Assembly: GCA_937967705.1 (NCBI GenBank) | Contig: CALCJG010000394.1 | Coordinates: forward strand, 1-10,965 | Reading direction: 5' to 3' | DNA length: 10,965 nt | Origin: an uncultured Spirochaetia bacterium | GTDB taxonomy: Bacteria > Spirochaetota > UBA4802 > JAGODF01 | In this document: piece after piece, positions 1 to 5,801 of the stretch | How the letters are laid out: each line of letters starts with the position of its first letter | Numbering within the stretch: the first letter of the stretch is position 1 | Program-made: the position numbers and the translations under genes | The notes under the pieces: generated by a model | Seen by the model: the letters and a program-made list of their open reading frames with translations, nothing else | Told to the model about the DNA's origin: nothing | Database searches by the model: none

Positions 1-1
1 C

Positions 2-1207
2 GCGATTATAGACATCACTGGGCCGCTGGCAAAAAAGACGGGCCTTTTTGAGCGGATATTATTCGGCAGTCAGTCGATGTATCAGGTCAAAAACATTATT
101 TCCGATGCGATGAACGATCCGTCAGTCAAGGGCATTATCCTGAACATCGACAGCCCCGGCGGAACCGTCGACGGCACTCCCGAGCTGGCGGATTACATCT
201 ACTCCCTGCGGGGCAAAAAACCTATCGTGGCCTATTCAGACGGACGGATGGCCTCGGCCGCCTACTGGATAGGCGCTGCAGCGGATGCGGTCTACATCTC
301 AGGGGGGACCGTGCAGGTGGGGTCAATAGGGGTGATACTTAGCCATGCGGAATATTCTGAGATGGACCGGATGAGCGGAATCAAAGTGACTGAGATATTT
401 GCAGGGAAATATAAAGCGGCCGGGAGCGGTAACAAACCCCTGGACGACGAGAGCAAATACTACCTGCAGGAACGGGTTGACCAAATATACGCCGAATTCG
501 TCCGAACCGTGGCGAAATTCAGGGGCGTTTCGGAAAAGGTAGTTCTGGCAAACATGGCCGATGGACGTATTTTCATGGGAAAAAACGCAATCGATGCGGG
601 ACTCGTGGATGGTATAGCCACGCTGGACTCGCTCATTGATAAATTATCCGGCGGGGGAACCGGAGAGGGGGCGCGGTCTGTTTTCGCGCAGCCTAAAATC
701 ACCACAGAGGAGGATCAAATGCAGATAACAGCCGAACTGATCGCAGCGGAACACAAAGAGGTTTTCGAGGCGATTAAGGAACTCGGCCGCGCTGAAGCGA
801 TAAAGGACATTGACGCCGAAAAAATCGCGGCATCCGCAGCGGCCGGAGAAAGAGAGCGGATCAGGAGCATCTTCGCTCAGAAAGAGGTCGGTTTCGAAAA
901 GATCATCGAGGAGATGATGTTTGACGGAAAGACCACCGAGGAGCAGGCGCAGGCCAGGTTATGGCAGGCTGAAAAAGAGCTTCGGAAGGCAAAAGCCGCA
1001 GCTCTGGAGAGCGACGCCGAAAATCCAGTGCCCGATGCCCGTACACCTGAAGGGGAACCGAAGGGCAAAAAGGATTTCCTGGCGCTCGTTGATGAGTGCA
1101 TGGAAATCTCAAAATGCAGCCGGGGCGAGGCCATCACGGCGATGGCTCAGGCTCATCCCGAATTGCACGCGGCATACATCGCGTCTATCAACAAAAAGGG
1201 GGAATAA
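2..1207 (+). CDS. S49-family capsid maturation protease with C-terminal scaffold domain (5' partial)
   Basis: This protein probably cleaves capsid and scaffold proteins inside the procapsid. The reading frame is open to the left edge, so the ATG at 77 is probably internal and at least 25 earlier residues are present. Numbering from that ATG, the S49/SppA-type core shows NIDSPGG (residues 23-29), the nucleophile context RMASAAYW with Ser60, the strand VGSIGVI, and AGKYKAAGSG, where Lys113 is the likely general base. Those assignments follow the family's Ser/Lys dyad. Residues from about 215 onward are charged and helical (GERERIRSIFAQ and a Lys/Glu-rich stretch), as in scaffold domains fused to phage S49 proteases. 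An internal start at 719 probably yields that domain alone. The decoration and capsid genes follow directly, as expected for a head operon. The family call is strong; the true start lies outside the window. Confidence 0.9.
   Translation, partial: AIIDITGPLAKKTGLFERILFGSQSMYQVKNIISDAMNDPSVKGIILNIDSPGGTVDGTPELADYIYSLRGKKPIVAYSDGRMASAAYWIGAAADAVYISGGTVQVGSIGVILSHAEYSEMDRMSGIKVTEIFAGKYKAAGSGNKPLDDESKYYLQERVDQIYAEFVRTVAKFRGVSEKVVLANMADGRIFMGKNAIDAGLVDGIATLDSLIDKLSGGGTGEGARSVFAQPKITTEEDQMQITAELIAAEHKEVFEAIKELGRAEAIKDIDAEKIAASAAAGERERIRSIFAQKEVGFEKIIEEMMFDGKTTEEQAQARLWQAEKELRKAKAAALESDAENPVPDARTPEGEPKGKKDFLALVDECMEISKCSRGEAITAMAQAHPELHAAYIASINKKGE
707..713 (+). promoter_or_regulatory. Internal ribosome binding site for the scaffold start
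   Basis: GAGGAGG is followed by a 5-base spacer and the in-frame ATG at 719. It is a near-consensus Shine-Dalgarno sequence located inside the protease coding region, and it decides the internal start. Confidence 0.75.
719..1207 (+). CDS. Nu3-like scaffold protein from an internal in-frame start
   Basis: This is a likely independent product of 162 residues that shares frame and stop with the protease gene. The ATG at 719 opens MQITAELIAAEHKEV and is preceded by GAGGAGG (707-713) with a 5-base spacer, which is far too good a ribosome site to expect inside a gene by chance. It falls exactly at the junction between the protease domain and the helical, charged domain. Lambda is the precedent: scaffold protein Nu3 is made from an internal start within the protease gene C. 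The scaffold would be needed in excess of the protease, and separate initiation would supply it. That role is inferred from position and composition. Residues after about 130 (FLALVDECMEIS) could form a capsid-binding tail. Confidence 0.7.
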   Translation: MQITAELIAAEHKEVFEAIKELGRAEAIKDIDAEKIAASAAAGERERIRSIFAQKEVGFEKIIEEMMFDGKTTEEQAQARLWQAEKELRKAKAAALESDAENPVPDARTPEGEPKGKKDFLALVDECMEISKCSRGEAITAMAQAHPELHAAYIASINKKGE

Positions 1208-1210
1208 ACT

Positions 1211-2173
1211 ATGTCCTACAACGAAGGAATTAGAAGTTTTACCGCCTATGGTGCTATTACAGCCCATGCGCGGGTAAAGATAAAATCTGGGACCACTTCC
1301 ACGCCTCCCCAGGTGGAGCTGGCCGGTCTCGGAGAGCAGCATATCGGCCACGCAGAATTTGCGGTCGGAAGCGGTGAGATCGTCAGCGTAAGGCTGCGGA
1401 CTTACCCCGGGACCATCGAGGCCATTGCGGCTGACAGCTTCAGCAAGGGGGCTACTCTGTACGGCGCGGCCAGCGGGAAGGTGAGCGACACCTCCAGCGG
1501 GTCGGCCATAGGCATAGCCGCTGAGGCGGCCACGGCGGACGGTGATATCGTCGAGATCATACCCTTTGCGGTTCTATCGACAACCGCGGCCACGGTTTCA
1601 ATCGCGGACTCCGGCGGATTTACGAGTGCCGCCACGGTGGAAGCGGCGCTGGCTGAAATATACCAGGACCTCGTTTCCGTTCAGGCGACCGTTCCCGTTC
1701 CGCTCGGTGCCATAAACATGGAGGACGGAACGATCCTGACGAAACAGGCCAGTACCACTGCCGGGATCGCACAGCTCTCCGACAAGGAGCAGGTCATCCT
1801 CATTCCGATCAACTGCGCTGCCGGTGAAAGTCTCGGATTTTCCGTTGCCATGCCCCAGGACCTCGATGACAGCGCCGACGTAACCATTCATGCACTGGTT
1901 GGAAAGGATGCCGATAACGACTCCCTGACGCTGGACTGCGAGGTTTATCCCGTTGCCGCAGGAGATACCGGCAATGCGGACATTCAGGACACCGCCGCTC
2001 AGGCAATCACCCAGGCAGCCAGCGAGCTTGTGTTTACCTGCGGTGCCGACGGCGTTCTGGCCGCTCCCTGCGCCCTGTCTGTTGTCCTGGCTCTCGGCGG
2101 GACCAACGACGGCGATGCAGTGTACATCTACGCCGTATGGGTAGAGTACAAGAAAAAGATTATGACGAGCTAA
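1211..2173 (+). CDS. DUF2190-like capsid decoration protein with an extra C-terminal domain
   Basis: Residues 12-120 resemble the DUF2190 capsid decoration (cement) family: YGAITAHARVKIKSG, then GLGEQHIGHAEFAVGSGEIV, and a closing DGDIVEIIPF. Members sit on the outer capsid surface and stabilise the shell. The usual protein is about 110-120 residues, whereas this one has 320. A Ser/Thr/Ala-rich linker leads to ATVEAALAEIYQDL (residues 141-154). A further beta-rich domain of about 160 residues follows, ending in VYIYAVWVEYKK. That extension may form a second surface domain or a head fibre, which is inference. The start is supported by AGGGGG at 1197-1202, 8 bases upstream, and follows the protease stop by 3 bases. 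The position between protease and capsid genes matches the lambda C-D-E order. I cannot name the C-terminal fold. Confidence 0.7.
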   Translation: MSYNEGIRSFTAYGAITAHARVKIKSGTTSTPPQVELAGLGEQHIGHAEFAVGSGEIVSVRLRTYPGTIEAIAADSFSKGATLYGAASGKVSDTSSGSAIGIAAEAATADGDIVEIIPFAVLSTTAATVSIADSGGFTSAATVEAALAEIYQDLVSVQATVPVPLGAINMEDGTILTKQASTTAGIAQLSDKEQVILIPINCAAGESLGFSVAMPQDLDDSADVTIHALVGKDADNDSLTLDCEVYPVAAGDTGNADIQDTAAQAITQAASELVFTCGADGVLAAPCALSVVLALGGTNDGDAVYIYAVWVEYKKKIMTS

Positions 2174-2186
2174 GGAGGATTGAACA

Positions 2187-3152
2187 ATGCCCAGACCTAC
2201 AAGCAGCGTAACCCTACAGAGACCTGATCTCGCCGCTCTGGCGTGGGAATACAGCCTGAAAGCACCGGAAAACGGATTTGTCGGACTTTCCGCAATGCCC
2301 ATTTTCCCGGTTGCCGAGCAGTCGAGCGACTATCCGGTCATCCCCATAGAGGCCTTCATGAAGTTGAAAGACACTTCAAGGTCCGCCAGGGGGAAATACA
2401 ACCGGTCCGATTACGAATTCGAGACAGACACCTACTCCTGCGTGGAAAACGGCTGGGAGGAGCCAGTGGACGACGTTGAGGCCAAGCTCTACCGCCGGTA
2501 TTTCGATGCTGAGGTAGTGGCCGTTCAGAGGGCCATGGACTCCGTCCTGCGCAGCCAGGAAAAGCGGTTTGCCGACATGCTGTTTAATACCGGCAACCTC
2601 AGCAACGGCGCGGTAACGACCGAATGGTCTACCGGTGCGACCTGTACTCCCAGGGCCGACGTGATGGATGCCAAAAACACTCTGCGCTCGTCGACCGGGA
2701 TTATGCCGAACGCCGGACTTTGCAGTCTGAAGGTTTTCCAGAACCTCCTAAAGGCCGCAGAGATTACCGGGGCCTATCAGTACACCCAGCCGCTGCAGAC
2801 GTTGAACATGCAGGCAGCCATTCAGATCATCGCGCAGTATTTCGGTCTCGATTATCTGTTCGTTGCCGGCGCTCAGTATGACAGCGCGAAAAAGGGACAG
2901 AGCTACAGCCTGGCCGACATGTGGGATGATGAATACTTCCTCCTTTTCCGCCGGGCCTCCGACCTGCCCAACCTCATGGAGCCCTGCCTCGGCAGGACCT
3001 TCCTCTGGGAAGCCGACAGCCCCGTAAATACGGTGGTAGAGCAGTACAGGGACGAAACCATCCGGAGCGAGATTTACCGCGTCCGGCAGTACACCGATGA
3101 AGAATTCATCTTTACCGGTGCAGGATATCTCCTGACCAACATCACCGCATAG
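2187..3152 (+). CDS. Major capsid protein
   Basis: This is the 321-residue major shell protein, assembling into the icosahedral head. Recognisable stretches are LAWEYSLKAPENGFVGLSAM near the N-terminus, YPVIPIEAF (about 46-54), WEEPVDDVEAKLYRRYFDAE (about 91-110) and VQRAMDSVLRSQEKRFAD (about 113-130). These are typical of the E-like major capsid proteins that follow decoration genes in many prophages; an HK97-type fold is assumed from the family, not shown. No separate N-terminal scaffold domain is present, consistent with a separate scaffold upstream. Translation is set for high yield: AAGGAGG at 2172-2178, starting inside the previous gene's stop codon, with an 8-base spacer. The C-terminus (EEFIFTGAGYLLTNITA) looks complete. 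Confidence 0.88.
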   Translation: MPRPTSSVTLQRPDLAALAWEYSLKAPENGFVGLSAMPIFPVAEQSSDYPVIPIEAFMKLKDTSRSARGKYNRSDYEFETDTYSCVENGWEEPVDDVEAKLYRRYFDAEVVAVQRAMDSVLRSQEKRFADMLFNTGNLSNGAVTTEWSTGATCTPRADVMDAKNTLRSSTGIMPNAGLCSLKVFQNLLKAAEITGAYQYTQPLQTLNMQAAIQIIAQYFGLDYLFVAGAQYDSAKKGQSYSLADMWDDEYFLLFRRASDLPNLMEPCLGRTFLWEADSPVNTVVEQYRDETIRSEIYRVRQYTDEEFIFTGAGYLLTNITA

Positions 3153-3154
3153 CG

Positions 3155-3448
3155 ATGACGTTTCAGGAGCAATTACTGAGTGATCTTGACGTGTTCCTTG
3201 CCGATTTCGGCGTTGATGCCGAGGTCGGCGGGGAAACCGTCACGGTCATTTTTGACGCTCCCGGGTCCATCTCACGGATTGCCGGGGTTGCCGTTGAAAC
3301 CATAGCGCCGCAGATACACGTCAAAACGAGCGACGCGGCATCGTGGTCTCACGGCGACACGGTGACGATTGCCGGTGTCAATTATACCATCACTGAGATC
3401 ACTCCGGACGGAACCGGAATTTCAAGGGTTGTACTGAGCAGGAGCTAA
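3155..3448 (+). CDS. Head-tail joining protein, lambda FII-like
   Basis: This small protein of 97 residues is of the type that bridges the portal/connector and the tail. Its length, its position right after the capsid gene, and a beta-rich second half (IHVKTSDAASWSHGD, then TVTIAGVNYTITEITPDG and a closing VVLSRS) fit the FII-like attachment family. In that family a Trp/His-Gly-Asp turn precedes the VxYxI strands. There is no good Shine-Dalgarno sequence. The start is only 2 bases after the capsid stop, so it probably depends on ribosomes coming off the capsid gene. The family call rests on recalled patterns and context, without a search. Confidence 0.6.
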   Translation: MTFQEQLLSDLDVFLADFGVDAEVGGETVTVIFDAPGSISRIAGVAVETIAPQIHVKTSDAASWSHGDTVTIAGVNYTITEITPDGTGISRVVLSRS

Positions 3449-3912
3449 TGAGCGCGAGAGGAACCATAATATCAGCCATCAAGACGATGCTGGGGAAAAT
3501 AACGACTGAGCCCGTTGGCGAAACGCCGTCCCCTTACAGTACGGATTTTGACGCGGTGTATGAGTGGAAGACGACTCCTTTTTCAGCAGATGAACAGGCG
3601 GTCAATGTCATGGACCTTATGGATGACATTGAGGAGGAGGAAAGAAACGTATTCCACAAACATACACTGCATGTCGAAATCCAGATCAAGATGGCAACGG
3701 GGAAATCGATCTCGGATGTGCGGACTGCCGTGACTGATGTGTATAAGGCCATCAGCCTCGATTCCACATGGGACAACGTCAAATATATGATGATGCCCGA
3801 AGGAGATGAAATAGGAGTTGAACAGGACGAATATACATATTTCACGGCATCCATCAAGCTCGCGGTGCAATTCCGGACTCCGGCCTGGTCCGCGTCAGTT
3901 ATTAACAGTTAA
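3448..3912 (+). CDS. Probable tail terminator / head-tail completion protein
   Basis: The product is 154 residues. It starts MSARGTIISAIKTMLGKI and ends with the strand pattern TYFTASIKLAVQFRTPAW. An acidic central stretch (MDLMDDIEEEE) is followed by HTLHVEIQIKMATGKSISDV, a helix of the type AVTDVYKAI, and a short target loop. This layout, two beta strands around a helix with a final long strand, is seen in gpU-like tail terminators and related minor tail proteins. The placement between the FII-like gene and the tube gene agrees. The start overlaps the previous stop by one base (TAATG), with AGGAG at 3440-3444. Another neck or completion role is possible. Confidence 0.55.
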   Translation: MSARGTIISAIKTMLGKITTEPVGETPSPYSTDFDAVYEWKTTPFSADEQAVNVMDLMDDIEEEERNVFHKHTLHVEIQIKMATGKSISDVRTAVTDVYKAISLDSTWDNVKYMMMPEGDEIGVEQDEYTYFTASIKLAVQFRTPAWSASVINS

Positions 3913-3923
3913 GGAGGACAGAG

Positions 3924-4745
3924 ATGCCAAATGACTATAATGTCACGATGACAAACCTGGCCAAGGACGATAACAAGTTTTTCCTTTTTGACCCGGCGGT
4001 TTACGTCAAACTGCAGGGAGAGGAGGACACATCTCTGGAGCCCCTGGGGTATATGGAGGTGCAAAAGGCGTTCAAGGGCAAGGTGAGTTACGCGAAATTT
4101 TCCGAGGGGATTCCGAAAACGGAAATCCGACGGGACCCCATAGAACAGGAGTTTTCGTTCGAGGGTAAACTGAAGCAGATTCAAAAAGAGACCCTGGCGC
4201 TCATCATGCGCCGCCGTGTGGACACGACTACCGGCGACGACTGGGACCGGGTCATCATAGGGACAAACCTTCCCCCGCAGCTTTTTCTCTGCCTGGTGCT
4301 CATAGGCCAGACGGTAGACGGCGAGGAGGTAAGGCTCTATATAAGGCGCTTCCAGATTGCCGCCGAGGACCTGGAGGTTGCCCTGGGTGCCGACGATTAC
4401 GCATCCATTCCGTTCAGCGGGATTGCCACGAAGGATGAACATCCCCTCGTGAATAACCCTGACTGGGATTTCATCGGTACGGTGGAAAAGGCAAGCTGCG
4501 GAACCACCTCCGGGGATGCCACGGTCACTATTGCGGCCACAACCGGAATCGTTGCCGGTCAGTATGTCATAGGCGATGGCGTTCCGGCAAATACGACTGT
4601 ACTGAGCGTTACCGAAAACACGAGCATTGAACTTTCCGCGAACGCTACGGCGACGGGAACCGTCACGTTGTTGTTCGAGGACCTGGACGCGACGTATGCG
4701 GATCAGGACAATATCGCCTTCTGGGCCTTTGCCCGTCCGGCATAG
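3924..4745 (+). CDS. Major tail tube protein with inserted beta-rich domain
   Basis: This protein of 273 residues probably stacks in rings to form the tail tube. Residues 1-188 form the core, with AVYVKLQGEEDTSLEPLGYM, KTEIRRDPIEQEFSFEGKL and a later VRLYIRRFQIAAEDLEVALG, consistent with the beta-barrel tube fold. Residues about 191-251 look like an added module: SCGTTSGDATVTIAATTGIV, then VIGDGVPANTTVLSV and IELSANATATGTVTLLF. This Ser/Thr/Gly-rich motif recurs in many phage surface proteins. The core appears to resume with DLDATYADQDNIAFWAF. Translation is strong: AAGGAGG at 3911-3917, overlapping the previous stop, with a 6-base spacer. A terminator-like hairpin follows, as expected after a highly expressed tube gene. 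Confidence 0.75.
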   Translation: MPNDYNVTMTNLAKDDNKFFLFDPAVYVKLQGEEDTSLEPLGYMEVQKAFKGKVSYAKFSEGIPKTEIRRDPIEQEFSFEGKLKQIQKETLALIMRRRVDTTTGDDWDRVIIGTNLPPQLFLCLVLIGQTVDGEEVRLYIRRFQIAAEDLEVALGADDYASIPFSGIATKDEHPLVNNPDWDFIGTVEKASCGTTSGDATVTIAATTGIVAGQYVIGDGVPANTTVLSVTENTSIELSANATATGTVTLLFEDLDATYADQDNIAFWAFARPA

Positions 4746-4764
4746 GCATGAAGAATGAAAACAA

Positions 4765-4792
4765 TGGGGGAGGGTATCCTCCCCCGTATTTT
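4765..4792 (+). terminator. GC-rich hairpin with T-tract after the tube gene
   Basis: GGGGGAGG (4766-4773), loop GTAT, and CCTCCCCC (4778-4785) form a perfect 8-bp stem, with TTTT at 4789-4792 just after it. It lies in the only non-coding gap of note in the operon (4746-4813). The T-tract is short and starts 3 bases after the stem, so it is probably a leaky terminator or 3'-end protector. That would separate abundant head and tube mRNA from lower-level tail assembly genes. Confidence 0.65.
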
Positions 4793-4813
4793 CAATAAAA
4801 CAATGAGGTCACT

Positions 4814-5110
4814 ATGAACAGCACAAACGAAATCATCAGAGACAAATGCTATCAGATCATCGCGTTTTGCGGCTATGCCGACAAGGTGGACCGCAAAGGA
4901 CTGGAGATGAAGATCCGGAACATCGAGAAGCTGGCGGAGGAGATCAAGGGGGAGATGGAAATCATATCCCCTGCAGAGGTCGAGCTGCCTGCAGCAGCAG
5001 AGGAGAGGCGGGACGAGCCGAAACGCGGCAAAAAGAAAAAGGATTATGAACCAACCGAAGTCGTCCCGGTCAATGATATCCCGTCGCCAGTTTTGGAGGA
5101 TGAGGAATAA
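4814..5110 (+). CDS. Small unrecognised protein between tail tube and chaperone genes
   Basis: The product is 98 residues and I do not recognise its family. The N-terminal half is probably helical (IIRDKCYQIIAFCGYADKVD, then a Lys/Glu heptad-like stretch at about 30-50). The rest is low complexity: a Pro/Ala/Glu stretch, a basic patch KRGKKKK (70-76) and an acidic tail LEDEE. It has two cysteines and no membrane segment or signal. Its ribosome site GAGGT (4805-4809) is only 4 bases from the ATG. It is the first gene after the terminator-like hairpin and overlaps the next gene by one base (TAATG). Position suggests a tail assembly factor or minor structural protein, but nothing in the sequence proves this. 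Confidence 0.6.
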   Translation: MNSTNEIIRDKCYQIIAFCGYADKVDRKGLEMKIRNIEKLAEEIKGEMEIISPAEVELPAAAEERRDEPKRGKKKKDYEPTEVVPVNDIPSPVLEDEE

Positions 5111-5760
5111 TGTTTGAGGCGGGCCTGATATCACCGAAAGAGATCCTTCAAGAGCAGTACACGGACTTCGACATTTTGAGGGAGAAACCGCTCGTCTTTA
5201 AGGCGGGGGATCAGCATCTTGTATGTGCTCCCATCAAGTGGCATGAGCACCCGGAATTCATTCTTGACCTTTCCAAAATGCTGACCAGGTACTTTGCCAT
5301 TTTTAAAAACATCGAATTCCTGTCCACCGAGCTGATGAAAAACGAGGGGGCCGTCAAAAACCTGATCAGCCAGGTGATGGTTTTTCAGAACACCCGGGAG
5401 TATAAACGCTTCGTAAAAAAGGACATGCCGTCTTTTATCATCCGCTGGGCGATTACCATCGAGAATGAGAAATTCGTTCGGATTTCAAAACTGAAGGCGC
5501 GGACCATATTGGAGCCCTTTCACATCGACGAGCTGCTGCAGGTCCTTTTCACGCTGTATTGTTTTAACTACGACCTGGTCAAGCAGAACACGCTGGATTT
5601 TATATCCCGCCTGTCCGTGGGCGGAAACGGACAGGCGCGTTCGACATCTTCCGCCTCTACTACGGCGACGGAAAGACAGATGCCGAAATACTCAAGTCGA
5701 CCATATCCAAAATCCACCTTAGAGTTGTTCGCGAGGCAGAGTGCCGGGCGGCTGAATTAA
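5110..5760 (+). CDS. Tail assembly chaperone, short (G-type) product
   Basis: This is the frame-0 product of 216 residues. Its place between the tube and tape measure genes is that of lambda G, whose product coats the tape measure during tail assembly. Residues 1-165 look like a well-formed helical protein (for example FILDLSKMLTRYFAIFKNI and ILEPFHIDELLQVLFTLYCF). From about residue 174 the frame-0 sequence turns into Ser/Thr/Ala/Arg-rich, shadow-like protein. The -1 frame there reads as normal protein, so this C-terminus is probably just the run-out after a frameshift site. The start overlaps the preceding stop (TAATG), with GAGGA at 5102-5106 and GGAGG at 5095-5099 upstream. No family is recognised from sequence alone; the role is inferred from order and from the frameshift. 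Confidence 0.65.
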   Translation: MFEAGLISPKEILQEQYTDFDILREKPLVFKAGDQHLVCAPIKWHEHPEFILDLSKMLTRYFAIFKNIEFLSTELMKNEGAVKNLISQVMVFQNTREYKRFVKKDMPSFIIRWAITIENEKFVRISKLKARTILEPFHIDELLQVLFTLYCFNYDLVKQNTLDFISRLSVGGNGQARSTSSASTTATERQMPKYSSRPYPKSTLELFARQSAGRLN

Positions 5761-5801
5761 GATATGTTGAGGAGCTGAGAGAGAATGCCGGAAAAAGGTA
5801 A
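5110..5801 (+). CDS. Tail assembly chaperone, long (GT-type) product by -1 frameshift
   Basis: This is the probable second product of about 230 residues: the shared N-terminal region joined to a -1-frame extension. That frame is open from 5568 (after a TAA at 5565-5567) to the TAA at 5799-5801. It reads FDIFRLYYGDGKTDAEILK, then STISKIHLRVVREAECRAAE, then a charged helix ending ENAGKR. The extension has no ATG, GTG or TTG anywhere upstream of its conserved-looking part, so it can be reached only by ribosomes shifting from the frame-0 gene. In lambda and many other tailed phages, a low-frequency shift makes GT, whose T domain binds the tube protein. The extension overlaps the tape measure start by 17 bases. 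The exact slip point is uncertain: U UUU at 5598-5601, or GGA AAC at 5623-5628. Confidence 0.6.
5598..5637 (+). promoter_or_regulatory. Candidate frameshift element: U-run plus perfect 11-bp hairpin
   Basis: CGCCTGTCCGT (5608-5618) and ACGGACAGGCG (5627-5637) form a perfect 11-bp stem around the 8-base loop GGGCGGAA. It lies inside the only interval where frame 0 and the -1 frame are both open. TTTT at 5598-5601 sits 6 bases before the stem: a P-site Phe codon TTT could re-pair on TTT after a -1 slip, with the often rare codon ATA waiting in the A site. The loop and 3' arm contain a second, weaker candidate, GGAAAC. The stem is seen directly; its function is inferred. Confidence 0.5.

Noticed and set aside
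1598..2302. 234-codon minus-strand open frame across the decoration and capsid genes
   Set aside because: It lies antisense to two well-supported genes, has no matching ribosome site or neighbours, and its composition is a shadow of the plus-strand codon bias.
3909..4442. 177-codon minus-strand open frame opposite the tail tube gene
   Set aside because: It is antisense to a confident tube gene, resembles no known protein, and no other minus-strand gene exists in the window.
4748..4798. 16-codon ORF through the hairpin (MKNENNGGGYPPPYFQ), possible polyproline leader peptide
   Set aside because: It has no adequate ribosome site, and the Gly and Pro runs are forced by the stem sequence. A terminator explains it better.
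5623..5631. Matched GGA codons at 5623 and 5629 around the hairpin loop, suggesting T4 gene 60-like bypassing
   Set aside because: Both GGA codons are in the same frame, so a hop between them would not change frame, and there is no stop codon after the first.
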